This document shows, one piece after another, positions 31,964 to 40,316 of a stretch of DNA of 50,440 nucleotides. Source of the stretch: Sphingomonas sp. SCN 67-18 (GTDB taxonomy: Bacteria > Pseudomonadota > Alphaproteobacteria > Sphingomonadales > Sphingomonadaceae); the NCBI RefSeq assembly GCF_001724715.1, contig NZ_MEFG01000023.1:1-50440 (forward strand). The letters run 5' to 3'. The position numbers and the translations under genes were made by a program. Each line of letters opens with the position of its first letter. Positions within the stretch are counted from its first letter, which is position 1. Below the pieces are notes generated by a model. The model was not told where the DNA came from and did not search any database. It saw nothing but the letters and a program-made list of their open reading frames with translations.

Positions 31964-32763
31964 TCCTGCCCGGCGATCGGCCCCGGCGGGGCATCCCGCT
32001 GCGCGCCGTGCCCCCCAATGCCGTTACCGCCATGGCGCTGTGCATGGGGCTGAGCGCGGTGCGCTTCGCCATCGGCGGCGAATGGGAGCGGGCGCTGGCC
32101 GCGATCATCATCGCCGGGGTGCTGGACGGCATGGACGGCCGCATCGCCCGGCTGCTCAAGGGTGAGAGCCGGTTCGGCGCCGAACTCGATTCGCTTTCCG
32201 ACATGACGGCGTTCGGCGTGTCGCCCGCCATCATCGTCTATCTCTGGTCGCTGCACGCCCTGCCGCAATTCGGCTGGGTGGTCGCCCTGTCGCTGGCGGT
32301 CTGCTGCGCGCTGCGGCTGGCGCGGTTCAACGCCAATATCGACGCGAAGGACCAGCCCCATAAATCCGCCGGCTTCCTCACCGGCGTGCCGGCCCCCGCC
32401 GCCGCCGGGCTGGCGCTGCTGCCCGTCTATATCTGGCTGTGGTCGGGCGAGGACCTGTTCCGCGAAACCTGGGTTGTCGCGCCCTGGATCGCCATCGTGT
32501 CGTTCCTGATGATCTCCAACGTGGCGACCTTCAGCTGGTCATCGCTGCGGTTGCGGCGGAATATCCGGCTGGAGGCGCTGGCGGGCGTCGCCCTGCTCGC
32601 CGCCGCGCTGATCTCCGCGCCGTGGACCACGCTCACCGCGGTCTGCGCGGCCTATCTTATCGCCATACCGTTCAGTATCCGCAGCTATGCCAGGGTCAAG
32701 CGGCAGCGCGCAGCGGCTGCTGCCGGGGGCGGACAACAACCTTCGGCTGCAATCGAGCCCTGA
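31960..32763 (+). CDS. pssA: CDP-diacylglycerol-serine O-phosphatidyltransferase
   Basis: Joins CDP-diacylglycerol and serine into phosphatidylserine, the substrate of the upstream psd product. The CDP-alcohol phosphotransferase signature is complete: [23 protein letters not shown] near residue 60, with all the Asp metal ligands. About eight hydrophobic segments fit the membrane type II enzyme. The 267-residue protein ends in an Ala-rich low-complexity tail ([20 protein letters not shown]), and the last 68 bases overlap the end of the small gene on the other strand. Confidence 0.95.
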   Translation: MILPGDRPRRGIPLRAVPPNAVTAMALCMGLSAVRFAIGGEWERALAAIIIAGVLDGMDGRIARLLKGESRFGAELDSLSDMTAFGVSPAIIVYLWSLHALPQFGWVVALSLAVCCALRLARFNANIDAKDQPHKSAGFLTGVPAPAAAGLALLPVYIWLWSGEDLFRETWVVAPWIAIVSFLMISNVATFSWSSLRLRRNIRLEALAGVALLAAALISAPWTTLTAVCAAYLIAIPFSIRSYARVKRQRAAAAAGGGQQPSAAIEP

Positions 32764-32920
32764 GCCGGGCCGGGGCGGCGACGGGAGCCGCCGCCGTCCG
32801 CCCGCCACCGGCGAGCACGGCCGCGATCCTGCGCCCCTGATGGGCCAGCATCGTCGCGATCACCCCGCTGGCCAGCACGAAACCGGCGACGATGAGAAAG
32901 GTCGAGATGAAGGCCGTCAT
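32696..32920 (-). CDS. Small single-pass membrane protein under LexA control, unnamed
   Basis: I do not recognise this 74-residue protein. One hydrophobic segment (residues 3-26, AFISTFLIVAGFVLASGVIATML) is followed by HQGRR and a basic Ala/Pro/Arg-rich tail with eight further Arg or Lys, so the C-terminus should face the cytoplasm. I start at the second of two adjacent ATGs (32920), six bases after an AGGAG; the ATG at 32923 is nearly equal. The upstream region has TTGACA and a LexA box over the -10 region. Its end overlaps pssA tail to tail. In architecture and control it resembles SOS-induced membrane division inhibitors such as Caulobacter SidA; that role is inference. A spurious frame cannot be excluded, but ribosome site, promoter and operator agree. 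Confidence 0.7.
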   Translation of the reverse strand: MTAFISTFLIVAGFVLASGVIATMLAHQGRRIAAVLAGGGRTAAAPVAAPARLRARLQPKVVVRPRQQPLRAAA

Positions 32921-33007
32921 CATGATCTCCTGCAATGGCGCCCGAAACCGGTACAGGGGCGTAAAACCGTGAGTTCCGCGCCGCCTTTTGCTTCATCGGC
33001 CCGGAAT

Positions 33008-33042
33008 GTTCCCTATATGTTCCGCTTATCCCCGTCTGTCAA
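33008..33042 (-). promoter_or_regulatory. LexA-controlled promoter of the small membrane protein gene
   Basis: On the minus strand a perfect -35 TTGACA (33042-33037) is followed after 17 bases by CATATA (33019-33014). GAACATATAGGGAAC (33022-33008) covers that -10 region and fits GAAC-N7-GAAC, the complement of the GTTC-N7-GTTC SOS box. It agrees with the recA box at 11 of 15 positions. The leader to the ATG would be about 85 bases. Confidence 0.82.
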
Positions 33043-33045
33043 CGC

Positions 33046-33074
33046 TTGATTTCGCGGGCGGGGCGCGCTAACCG
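33046..33074 (+). promoter_or_regulatory. Putative promoter of rpsB-tsf
   Basis: TTGATT (33046-33051), 17-base spacer, TAACCG (33069-33074), placed just before a structured leader. The -10 match is poor. It stands back to back with the SOS promoter, with only three bases between the two -35 boxes. Confidence 0.4.
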
Positions 33075-33090
33075 CCCGGCCATTCCACAT

Positions 33091-33137
33091 GGAAGGCGCT
33101 CATACCGGTGCCGGGCATTGTCCGGTCACTGCCTTCC
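33091..33137 (+). promoter_or_regulatory. Structured rpsB leader, candidate S2 autoregulation site
   Basis: GGAAGGC (33091-33097) pairs perfectly with GCCTTCC (33131-33137), and inside it ACCGG (33104-33108) pairs with CCGGT (33122-33126). The structure ends 17 bases before the ribosome-binding site AAGGAG. In gammaproteobacteria S2 represses rpsB-tsf through a leader structure; an equivalent here is inference. Confidence 0.5.
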
Positions 33138-33167
33138 AGAGGTTCAACCGGGTAAGGAGATTATCCT

Positions 33168-33965
33168 ATGGCGGCTCCCACCGTCTCCATGCAGGCGTTG
33201 CTCGAAGCGGGCGCGCATTTCGGCCACCAGACGCATCGCTGGAACCCGAAGATGAAGCCTTACATCTTCGGCGATCGCAACGGCGTGCACATCCTCGATC
33301 TGTCGCAGACCGTGCCGCTGTTCGCCCGCGCGCTCGATTTCGTGTCGCAGAGTGTGTCCCACGGCGGCAAGGTGCTGTTCGTCGGCACCAAGCGCCAGGC
33401 GCAGGAGCCGATCGCGGACGCCGCGCGCCGCGCCGGCCAGCATTTCGTCAACCACCGCTGGCTGGGCGGCATGCTCACCAACTGGAAGACCATTTCCGGT
33501 TCGATCAAGCGTTTCAAGGCGCTTGAGGAGCAGCTGGCGGGCGACACCGCCGGGCTCACCAAGAAGGAAGTGCTGCAGCTGACCCGCGAGCGCGACAAGC
33601 TGGAGCTGTCGCTGGGCGGCATCCGCGACATGGGCGGCATTCCCGACGTGATGTTCGTGATCGACGCGAACAAGGAAGAGCTGGCGATCAAGGAAGCCAA
33701 TGTGCTTGGCATTCCCGTCGTCGCCATCCTCGATTCGAACGTCAGCCCCGACGGCATTGCCTTCCCGATCCCGGCGAACGACGACGCCAGCCGGGCGATC
33801 CGGCTGTATTGCGACGCCATCGCCACGGCGGCGACGCGCGGCAACCAGGGCGCCCAGGCGGCGCGCGGCGTCGATCTCGGCGCGCTGGACGAGCCGCCCG
33901 CCGAAGAGGCGCTGGCTGCCCCGGCCGTCGAAGCCGCAGCGGAGGTCGAGCAGCCCGGCGCCTGA
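33168..33965 (+). CDS. rpsB: 30S ribosomal protein S2
   Basis: S2 binds late to the 30S subunit and bridges S1. The 265-residue protein begins [35 protein letters not shown], the family hallmark, and contains [13 protein letters not shown] and [12 protein letters not shown]. The last 40 residues are an Ala/Glu-rich extension seen in alphaproteobacterial S2. AAGGAG lies eight bases before the ATG. Followed by tsf after a hairpin. Confidence 0.98.
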   Translation: MAAPTVSMQALLEAGAHFGHQTHRWNPKMKPYIFGDRNGVHILDLSQTVPLFARALDFVSQSVSHGGKVLFVGTKRQAQEPIADAARRAGQHFVNHRWLGGMLTNWKTISGSIKRFKALEEQLAGDTAGLTKKEVLQLTRERDKLELSLGGIRDMGGIPDVMFVIDANKEELAIKEANVLGIPVVAILDSNVSPDGIAFPIPANDDASRAIRLYCDAIATAATRGNQGAQAARGVDLGALDEPPAEEALAAPAVEAAAEVEQPGA

Positions 33966-33996
33966 TCGCGCCGTTCTGACTTGATCGACTGTCAAT

Positions 33997-34051
33997 GAAC
34001 GGACGGGCGCGGCGCCAGCGGGTGCCGCGTCCGTTCGTCCCCTTTGTTTTT
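33997..34051 (+). terminator. Partial terminator (attenuator) between rpsB and tsf
   Basis: GAACGGAC (33997-34004) pairs with GTCCGTTC (34029-34036), continued by GCGGC/GCCGC after a small bulge. The sequence CCCCTTTGTTTTT follows. It could lower tsf transcription relative to rpsB. Confidence 0.6.
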
Positions 34052-34065
34052 GAAAGGAACACGAG

Positions 34066-34992
34066 ATGGCGGAGATTACTGCCGCGAGCGTGAAGGAACT
34101 GCGTGAGCGCACCGGCGCCGGCATGATGGACTGCAAGAAGGCGCTGACCGAAACCGGCGGCGACCTGGAAGCCGCCATCGACTGGCTGCGCACCAAGGGC
34201 CTGGCGGCCGCCGCCAAGAAGTCCGGCCGTCAGGCGGCCGAAGGGCTGGTGGGCGTGGTCGTCTCCGGCAAGACCGGCGCCGCCGTCGAGGTGAACAGCG
34301 AAACCGATTTCGTCGCCAAGAACGAGCAGTTCCAGAACTTCGTCCGCGCGGTGGCGGAAATCGCGCTCGGCACCGGCGATGACATCGACGCGCTGGCCGC
34401 GTCCAGCATGGCGGCCGGCGGCACCGTGTCCGAAGTGCTGACCCACAACATCGCGACCATCGGCGAAAACCAGTCGCTCCGCCGCGCGCGCAGCCTCTCG
34501 GTGAACGAAGGCACCGTGGTCTCCTACGTCCACAACGCAGCCGCGCCCGGCCTCGGCAAGATCGGCGTTCTCGTCGCGCTGGAAAGCGGCGCGGACGCAG
34601 CCGCGCTGGATTCGCTCGGCAAGCAACTGGCGATGCACATCGCCGCCGCCAACCCGCTGGCGCTGAACGAGGACGGGCTGGACGCCGACACGGTCGAGCG
34701 TGAGCGCGCCATCGCCGCAGAAAAGGCCGCCGAATCCGGCAAGCCGGCAGACATCGTCGCCAAGATGGTCGACGGCGCCATCGCGAAGTTCCGCAAGGAA
34801 AACGCGCTGATGAGCCAGTTGTTCGTGATGGACAACAAGACCCGCATCTTCGACGTCATCGCCGCCGCCGGCAAGGAAGCCGGCAGCCCGATCGTGCTCA
34901 AGGATTATGTCCGCTTCCAGCTGGGCGAGGGCATCGAAAAGGCGGAGAGCGATTTCGCCGCAGAGGTCGCCGCGACCGCCGGCATCGCCTGA
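34066..34992 (+). CDS. tsf: Elongation factor Ts
   Basis: Nucleotide exchange factor that releases GDP from EF-Tu. The N-terminal UBA-like helical domain has [34 protein letters not shown]; the core domain contains [17 protein letters not shown], whose TDFVAKN contacts EF-Tu. Length 308 is normal. AAAGGAAC precedes the ATG. Confidence 0.98.
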   Translation: MAEITAASVKELRERTGAGMMDCKKALTETGGDLEAAIDWLRTKGLAAAAKKSGRQAAEGLVGVVVSGKTGAAVEVNSETDFVAKNEQFQNFVRAVAEIALGTGDDIDALAASSMAAGGTVSEVLTHNIATIGENQSLRRARSLSVNEGTVVSYVHNAAAPGLGKIGVLVALESGADAAALDSLGKQLAMHIAAANPLALNEDGLDADTVERERAIAAEKAAESGKPADIVAKMVDGAIAKFRKENALMSQLFVMDNKTRIFDVIAAAGKEAGSPIVLKDYVRFQLGEGIEKAESDFAAEVAATAGIA

Positions 34993-35050
34993 GCGACGGC
35001 CGCGCCGGCGGGCGATTGTCCGCCAGCGCCGCCGCGAAATGCATGAAGCG

Positions 35051-35086
35051 GAGGGCCGGCCCTGATTCCGATCGGGGCCGGCCTTC
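35051..35086 (+). terminator. Hairpin after tsf
   Basis: Sixteen-base arms (35051-35066 and 35071-35086) pair throughout, counting two G-U pairs, around loop TCCG. The following bases (TAGTGCTTGG) are only weakly T-rich. It marks the end of the rpsB-tsf unit before pyrH. Confidence 0.75.
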
Positions 35087-35162
35087 TAGTGCTTGGCAGG
35101 ACCGCATGGGCTGACTAAGGTCCGCGCGTCCTCCACACCCTTTGATCGGAAAACCGCGCCTG

Positions 35163-35888
35163 ATGTCTCGGCCACGCTTCAACCGGATTTTGCTGAAGCT
35201 TTCGGGCGAGGTGCTGATGGGGCCGGGCCAGTTCGGTATCGATCCCGCCACCGTGGCGCGCGTCGCGGGGGAGATCGCGGCGGCCAAGGAGGCGGGGCAC
35301 GAGCTGTGCGTCGTCGTCGGCGGCGGTAACATCTTTCGCGGGCTGGCGGCGGCGGCCAAGGGCTTCGAGCGCGCCACGGCGGATTATATGGGCATGCTGG
35401 CGACGGTGATGAACGCGCTGGCCGTGCAGAATGCGCTGGAGCAGATCGGCGTCGATACGCGGGTGCAATCGGCCATTCCGATGGCGTCGGTGTGCGAGCC
35501 GTTCATTCGCCGCCGTGCCGAACGCCACCTGGAAAAGGGGCGGGTGGTCATCTTCGCGGCGGGCGTCGGCAGCCCCTTCTTCACCACGGACAGCGGTGCT
35601 GCGCTGCGCGCGGCGGAAATGAATTGCGACGCGCTGTTCAAGGGCACGTCGGTGGACGGCGTCTATGATGCCGATCCCAAGAAGGTGCCCACGGCAAAGC
35701 GTTATGAAACAGTCAGTTTCAACCGTGTCCTGTCAGACAATCTGAAGGTGATGGACGCCAGCGCCGTGGCGCTGTGCCGGGACAATGACATTCCCATCGT
35801 GGTGTTCAACATCCGCGACGAGGGCAATCTGGCGCGCGTGCTGCGTGGCGACGGAACCGCGACAATCGTACAGAATGAGGAAAATTGA
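35163..35888 (+). CDS. pyrH: UMP kinase
   Basis: Hexameric bacterial UMP kinase of the amino acid kinase fold; phosphorylates UMP to UDP and is controlled by GTP and UTP. The motifs [13 protein letters not shown] at the start, [11 protein letters not shown], and [22 protein letters not shown] are characteristic. The ATG at 35163 gives 241 residues; a TTG seven codons upstream is possible. First gene of a unit with frr, which starts three bases after the stop. Confidence 0.97.
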   Translation: MSRPRFNRILLKLSGEVLMGPGQFGIDPATVARVAGEIAAAKEAGHELCVVVGGGNIFRGLAAAAKGFERATADYMGMLATVMNALAVQNALEQIGVDTRVQSAIPMASVCEPFIRRRAERHLEKGRVVIFAAGVGSPFFTTDSGAALRAAEMNCDALFKGTSVDGVYDADPKKVPTAKRYETVSFNRVLSDNLKVMDASAVALCRDNDIPIVVFNIRDEGNLARVLRGDGTATIVQNEEN

Positions 35889-35890
35889 TC

Positions 35891-36448
35891 ATGGCGGCAT
35901 ATGACAAGGCCGATCTGGAACGCCGCATGGCCGGCAGCGTCGAGGCGTTGAAGCATGATCTGGGTGGCCTGCGCACCGGCCGCGCGTCGACGACGCTGCT
36001 CGATCCCGTGCAGGTGGAGGTCTATGGCGCGAAGATGCCGCTGAACCAGGTGGCGACGGTGTCCGCGCCGGAACCGCGCCTGCTGTCCGTGCAGGTTTGG
36101 GATCGCGGCAATGTCGGCCCCGTCGACAAGGCGATCCGATCCGCCGGGCTTGGCCTCAACCCCATCGTCGACGGCCAGAACATCCGACTGCCGATCCCCG
36201 ATCTCACCGAGGAACGGCGGCGGGAACTGGCCAAGCTGGCCGGCCAATATGCCGAAAAGGCCCGCGTTGCCGCGCGCAACGTCCGCCGCGACGGCATGGA
36301 CGCGCTGAAGGCCGACGAAAAGAAGGGCGAGATCGGCGAGGACGAGCGCAAGCGCCGCGAAGGCGAGGTCCAGAAGATGACCGACGGCACCATCGCCGAT
36401 ATCGACGCCGCCGCGACCGCCAAGGAAAAGGAAATTCTCGGCAAGTGA
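35891..36448 (+). CDS. frr: Ribosome recycling factor
   Basis: Splits post-termination ribosomes with EF-G. The 185-residue protein has the typical [34 protein letters not shown] start of the long coiled-coil domain and the [23 protein letters not shown] of the small domain. AATGAGGAAAA, overlapping the end of pyrH, supplies the ribosome-binding site for the ATG at 35891. The stop overlaps the GTG of uppS. Confidence 0.98.
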   Translation: MAAYDKADLERRMAGSVEALKHDLGGLRTGRASTTLLDPVQVEVYGAKMPLNQVATVSAPEPRLLSVQVWDRGNVGPVDKAIRSAGLGLNPIVDGQNIRLPIPDLTEERRRELAKLAGQYAEKARVAARNVRRDGMDALKADEKKGEIGEDERKRREGEVQKMTDGTIADIDAAATAKEKEILGK

Positions 36449-37173
36449 CGGCGGCCAGCGCGAACGTGAAGCCCGCGACCGGCGGCGACGGCTCCGCATC
36501 GCCGCGCCACGTGGCGATCATCATGGACGGCAATGGCCGCTGGGCGCAGCGGCGGCACCTGCCGCGCGTCGCCGGGCACCGCAAGGGCATAGAGGCGGTG
36601 CGGACCGTGACGCGCGCGGCGCGCGCGCAGGGCATAGAGGTGCTGACCCTCTACGCCTTCTCGTCGGAAAACTGGCGGCGGCCGGCGGACGAGGTCGGCG
36701 ACCTGATGGGGCTGATGCGGCGCTTCATCCAGTCCGATCTGGATGATCTCGCCAGCGAGAATGTGCGGCTGCGGATCATCGGCGATCTTTCGGCCTTCGC
36801 GCCGGATCTGCGCGCGCTGATCGAGGGCGCGGTCGCCCGCACCGCCGGCAATGACGGCCAGACGCTGGTCGTCGGCCTGAATTACGGATCTCAGGACGAG
36901 ATCGTGCGCGCCGCCCGCGCGCTTGCCGGGCGCGATCCCGCCACCATAGATGCCGACGCGGTGGATGCCGTGCTGGACACGGCGGGCCTGCCGCCGGTCG
37001 ATCTGCTCATCCGCACATCGGGCGAGCGGCGGCTGTCCAATTTCCTCCTCTGGCAGGCGGCCTATGCCGAAATCCTGTTCGTCGACGCGCTTTGGCCCGA
37101 TTTCGACGGGGCCGCGCTGAAGGCCGCGCTCGACGATTTCGCCACGCGGGAGCGCCGGTTCGGCGGACGATGA
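36445..37173 (+). CDS. uppS: Isoprenyl (undecaprenyl) diphosphate synthase
   Basis: Cis-prenyltransferase that makes the C55 lipid carrier for peptidoglycan. The catalytic Asp28 is in [28 protein letters not shown] and [23 protein letters not shown] bind the pyrophosphates. The GTG start overlaps the frr stop (GTGA). Length 242, with a short unrelated N-terminal tail of 20 residues. The next gene, cdsA, overlaps by four bases. Confidence 0.96.
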   Translation: MTAASANVKPATGGDGSASPRHVAIIMDGNGRWAQRRHLPRVAGHRKGIEAVRTVTRAARAQGIEVLTLYAFSSENWRRPADEVGDLMGLMRRFIQSDLDDLASENVRLRIIGDLSAFAPDLRALIEGAVARTAGNDGQTLVVGLNYGSQDEIVRAARALAGRDPATIDADAVDAVLDTAGLPPVDLLIRTSGERRLSNFLLWQAAYAEILFVDALWPDFDGAALKAALDDFATRERRFGGR

Positions 37174-37967
37174 GCACGACCCGCCCGCCCGGCTGGGTGG
37201 CCGATCTTCCGTTGCGGATCGCCGTCGGCCTTGTCCTCATCGCATTGGCGCTGGGCGCGCTGGCGCTGGGCGGCGCGGCTTTCTGGGTGCTGGTCTGCGT
37301 GGCATCCATCCTGATGATGGGGGAATGGGCCGGGCTGGCCGGCGTGGGGGAGAAGCACAAGCGCATCGGCATGTACGCGCTGTGCGTGCCGCTCGCCATA
37401 TTGGCGCCGGACCCGATTGCCGCCGGGCCGGGCTTCCTCGTCATCGGCCTGATCGCGGGCACGGCCTTCTTCGTCGCGGCGGCGACCCGCAACGGCCGGA
37501 TGGGGCTGGGCGTGGTCTATGTCGCGGTGCCGGCGCTGGCGCTGGTGTTCCTGCGCGACCGGCCCGATGGCATGATGCTGGCGCTATGGGCGCTGGCGAC
37601 GGTGTGGGCGACGGATATCGGCGCTTATTTCGCCGGCCGACTGATCGGCGGGCCGAAACTGGCCCCGGCGGTCAGCCCCAACAAGACCTGGGCCGGGCTG
37701 ATCGGTGGCATGGCGGCCGCGCTGGCGCTTGGCCTGATCTTTCATCAGGGCTGGGGGCTGGCCCTGCCGCTGGCGCTGGCCAGCCCGGTGCTGGCGGTGA
37801 TCGCGCAGCTGGGCGACCTCTATGAAAGCGCGTTGAAGCGCCGTGCCGGGGTGAAGGACAGCGGCACGCTGCTGCCCGGCCATGGCGGCGTGCTGGATCG
37901 TCTGGACGGGGTGGTGACGGCGGCGCCCTGCGCGGCGTTGCTGCTGATCCTGCTGGGGGTGGCATGA
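37170..37967 (+). CDS. cdsA: Phosphatidate cytidylyltransferase
   Basis: Makes CDP-diacylglycerol, the precursor used by pssA elsewhere in this window. The membrane protein (265 residues, about seven segments) carries the family signature in its C-terminal part: SPNKTWAGLIGG, GDLYESALKRRAGVKDSGTLLPGHGGVLDRLDG with the conserved Asp residues. Start and stop both overlap neighbours (uppS and dxr) by four bases. Confidence 0.95.
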   Translation: MSTTRPPGWVADLPLRIAVGLVLIALALGALALGGAAFWVLVCVASILMMGEWAGLAGVGEKHKRIGMYALCVPLAILAPDPIAAGPGFLVIGLIAGTAFFVAAATRNGRMGLGVVYVAVPALALVFLRDRPDGMMLALWALATVWATDIGAYFAGRLIGGPKLAPAVSPNKTWAGLIGGMAAALALGLIFHQGWGLALPLALASPVLAVIAQLGDLYESALKRRAGVKDSGTLLPGHGGVLDRLDGVVTAAPCAALLLILLGVA

Positions 37968-39130
37968 GCGCGCGCAAGAGCGTCACCATCCTCGGCGCGA
38001 CCGGGTCCGTCGGCACCTCGACGCTCGATCTGATCGCGCAGGCGCCGGACGCTTTCGACGTGGTGGCGCTCACCGCGCAGAATGACGTCGACGGGCTGGC
38101 CGCCGCCGCCCGGGCCACCCGGGCCGGGCTGGCGGTGATCGGCAACGAAGCGCATTTCGGCGCGCTCTGCGACGCGCTGGCCGGCACGGACACGGAAGTG
38201 GCGGCCGGGCGCGGCGCGATCATCGAAGCCGCGCGGCGCGGCGCGGACTGGACGATGGCCTCCATCGTCGGCAGCGCCGGCCTGTCCCCGGTCATGGCTG
38301 CGCTGGAAGGCGGCGGCACGGTCGCGCTCGCCAACAAGGAGGCGCTGGTTTCCGCCGGCGCGCTGATGACGCGGGCGGCGCGGGAGAGCGGCGCGCGGCT
38401 GCTGCCGGTCGATTCCGAACATAATGCGGTGTTCCAGTGCCTGGACCATCAAGCGCCCGAACGGGTGGCGCGGATCATCCTGACCGCAAGCGGCGGCCCG
38501 TTTCGCGACTGGAGCCTTGACGCCATGGCGTCAGTCACCCCGGCGCAGGCGGTGAAGCACCCCAACTGGTCGATGGGGGCCAAGATATCGGTCGATTCAG
38601 CGACGATGATGAACAAGGGCCTTGAGCTGATCGAGGCATTCCACCTGTTCCCCGTGGGCACCGACAGGCTCGATATCCTCGTCCACCGCCAGTCGGTGGT
38701 GCATTCGATGGTGGAATATATTGACGGGTCGGTCATCGCCCAGCTGGGCACGCCGGACATGCGGACACCCATCGCCTACGCGCTCGCCTGGCCGGACCGC
38801 ATGGAAACCCCCTGCGAGCGGCTAGACCTGGCGCGCATCGGCCGGCTGGATTTCGAGGCGGCGGACATGGTGCGCTTTCCCGCCATCGCCATCGCCCGGG
38901 CGGCGATGGAGGCGGGGGGCGCCCGCCCCGCGGTGCTCAACGCCGCCAATGAAGAGGCGGTCGCCGCATTCCTGGCGGGCCGCATCGGCTTCCTCGATAT
39001 TGCCGCAATTGTGCGCGACACGCTGGATCGTTATGATCCGCCCGCTCCCGCAACGCTGGACGATGTTTTCGTGATCGATCGCGAAGCGCGCCTGAATGCG
39101 GCGATGGCGATGGAGTCTGCCGTAGCGTGA
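37964..39130 (+). CDS. dxr: 1-Deoxy-D-xylulose 5-phosphate reductoisomerase
   Basis: Second step of the non-mevalonate isoprenoid pathway, feeding uppS. The NADPH motif is VTILGATGSVGTSTLDLI; the metal and substrate residues lie in LANKEALVSAG, LPVDSEHNAVFQCL and SATMMNKGLELIEAF. Length 388. It overlaps cdsA and rseP by four bases each. Confidence 0.98.
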   Translation: MSARKSVTILGATGSVGTSTLDLIAQAPDAFDVVALTAQNDVDGLAAAARATRAGLAVIGNEAHFGALCDALAGTDTEVAAGRGAIIEAARRGADWTMASIVGSAGLSPVMAALEGGGTVALANKEALVSAGALMTRAARESGARLLPVDSEHNAVFQCLDHQAPERVARIILTASGGPFRDWSLDAMASVTPAQAVKHPNWSMGAKISVDSATMMNKGLELIEAFHLFPVGTDRLDILVHRQSVVHSMVEYIDGSVIAQLGTPDMRTPIAYALAWPDRMETPCERLDLARIGRLDFEAADMVRFPAIAIARAAMEAGGARPAVLNAANEEAVAAFLAGRIGFLDIAAIVRDTLDRYDPPAPATLDDVFVIDREARLNAAMAMESAVA

Positions 39131-40260
39131 CCGAAAACCCCGGCCTGTTGCTCACCGTCGCCGCTTTCCTGCTCGCCATCGGCCCGCTGGTGTTCGTGCA
39201 CGAGCTTGGCCATTATTATGTCGGCCGCTGGTTCGGCGTGAAGGCGGAAGCCTTTTCCATCGGTTTCGGGCGGGAATTGTTCGGCTTCACCGACAGGCGC
39301 GGCACCCGCTGGAAATTCGGCTGGCTGCCGCTTGGCGGCTATGTGCGCTTTGCGGGCGACATGAACCCCGCCAGCCAACCCTCGCGCGAATGGCTGCAAC
39401 TGCCGCCGGAGGAACGCGCCCAGACCTTTCAGGCCAAGCCGCTGTGGCAGCGCGCGCTGATCGTGCTCGCCGGGCCGGCGACCAACATCCTTGTCGCCAT
39501 CCTGCTGCTGGGCGGCCTCGCCATGGTGCATGGCGACCGGCGGACCCCGCCGGTGGTGGCGGCCGTCCAACCCGGTTCAGCGGCGCTTGCCGCGGGTTTC
39601 CAGCCCGGCGACCGCATTCTGGAGATTGAGGGGCGTTCGGTGGACACGTTCGACGACCTGGCCCGGGTGGTGCTCTATCGCCCGGGCGAGACGCTGTCCG
39701 TGCAGGTGGAACGCAACGGCGCGCGGCATGGCCTGAGCGCGGTTCCCGCCACCTGGTATGAGGTCGACCGCTTCGGCAACAGATATCCGCTCGGCCGGCT
39801 CGGCATCGTCGCGCCGCCGCAGGTGCTGGTCCCCGTTTCCCTGCTGGAGGCGCCGGGCGTAGCCGTGCGGCAGACCGGCCAGATTCTGCGGTTGATGACC
39901 GACACGCTGGGTCAGGTGATAACCGGTCGCCGCTCCGCCAAGGAGCTGGGCGGGCCGTTGAAGATCGCCCAGGTGTCGGGTGAGGTGGCCACCGGCGGGC
40001 TTGTCGCCTTCATCGGCTTTCTGGCGTTGATCTCGATTAATTTGGGGTTCATCAACTTATTGCCAGTCCCCATGCTGGATGGCGGTCATCTTTTTTTCTA
40101 CGCGGTCGAGGCTGTGCGCAGGAAACCCGTCGATGCGGTTGTCATGGAGTGGGCTTTTCGTTCAGGATTGTTGTTGCTGCTGTCGTTGATGGTCTTCGTG
40201 ACGGTCAATGATCTCGGTTCGTTCGGTGTTTGGCGAGGCCTTGCCGGCTTGATCGGTTGA
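39127..40260 (+). CDS. rseP: Site-2 protease RseP, PDZ-containing
   Basis: Intramembrane zinc protease. The active site is His25-Glu26...His29 in FVHELGHYYVGR within the first transmembrane segment, and the third ligand is Asp in LLPVPMLDGGHLFF near the C-terminus. One PDZ domain (about residues 135-205, AAGFQPGDRILEIEG) sits between, against two in E. coli RseP. In other bacteria it cuts anti-sigma factors and leftover signal peptides; the local target is unknown. 377 residues. Confidence 0.95.
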   Translation: MTENPGLLLTVAAFLLAIGPLVFVHELGHYYVGRWFGVKAEAFSIGFGRELFGFTDRRGTRWKFGWLPLGGYVRFAGDMNPASQPSREWLQLPPEERAQTFQAKPLWQRALIVLAGPATNILVAILLLGGLAMVHGDRRTPPVVAAVQPGSAALAAGFQPGDRILEIEGRSVDTFDDLARVVLYRPGETLSVQVERNGARHGLSAVPATWYEVDRFGNRYPLGRLGIVAPPQVLVPVSLLEAPGVAVRQTGQILRLMTDTLGQVITGRRSAKELGGPLKIAQVSGEVATGGLVAFIGFLALISINLGFINLLPVPMLDGGHLFFYAVEAVRRKPVDAVVMEWAFRSGLLLLLSLMVFVTVNDLGSFGVWRGLAGLIG

Positions 40261-40316
40261 GGCGGTTGGGGCAGGGCGCGAACCCTGTGTGATTTTCTTT
40301 AGTCTGGGGTGAACGC

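Noticed and set aside
32685-32996. 103-codon minus-strand frame overlapping the small SOS gene
   Set aside because: It has no ribosome-binding site and an Arg/Gly-rich composition, while the other frame has a clean membrane segment and AGGAG.
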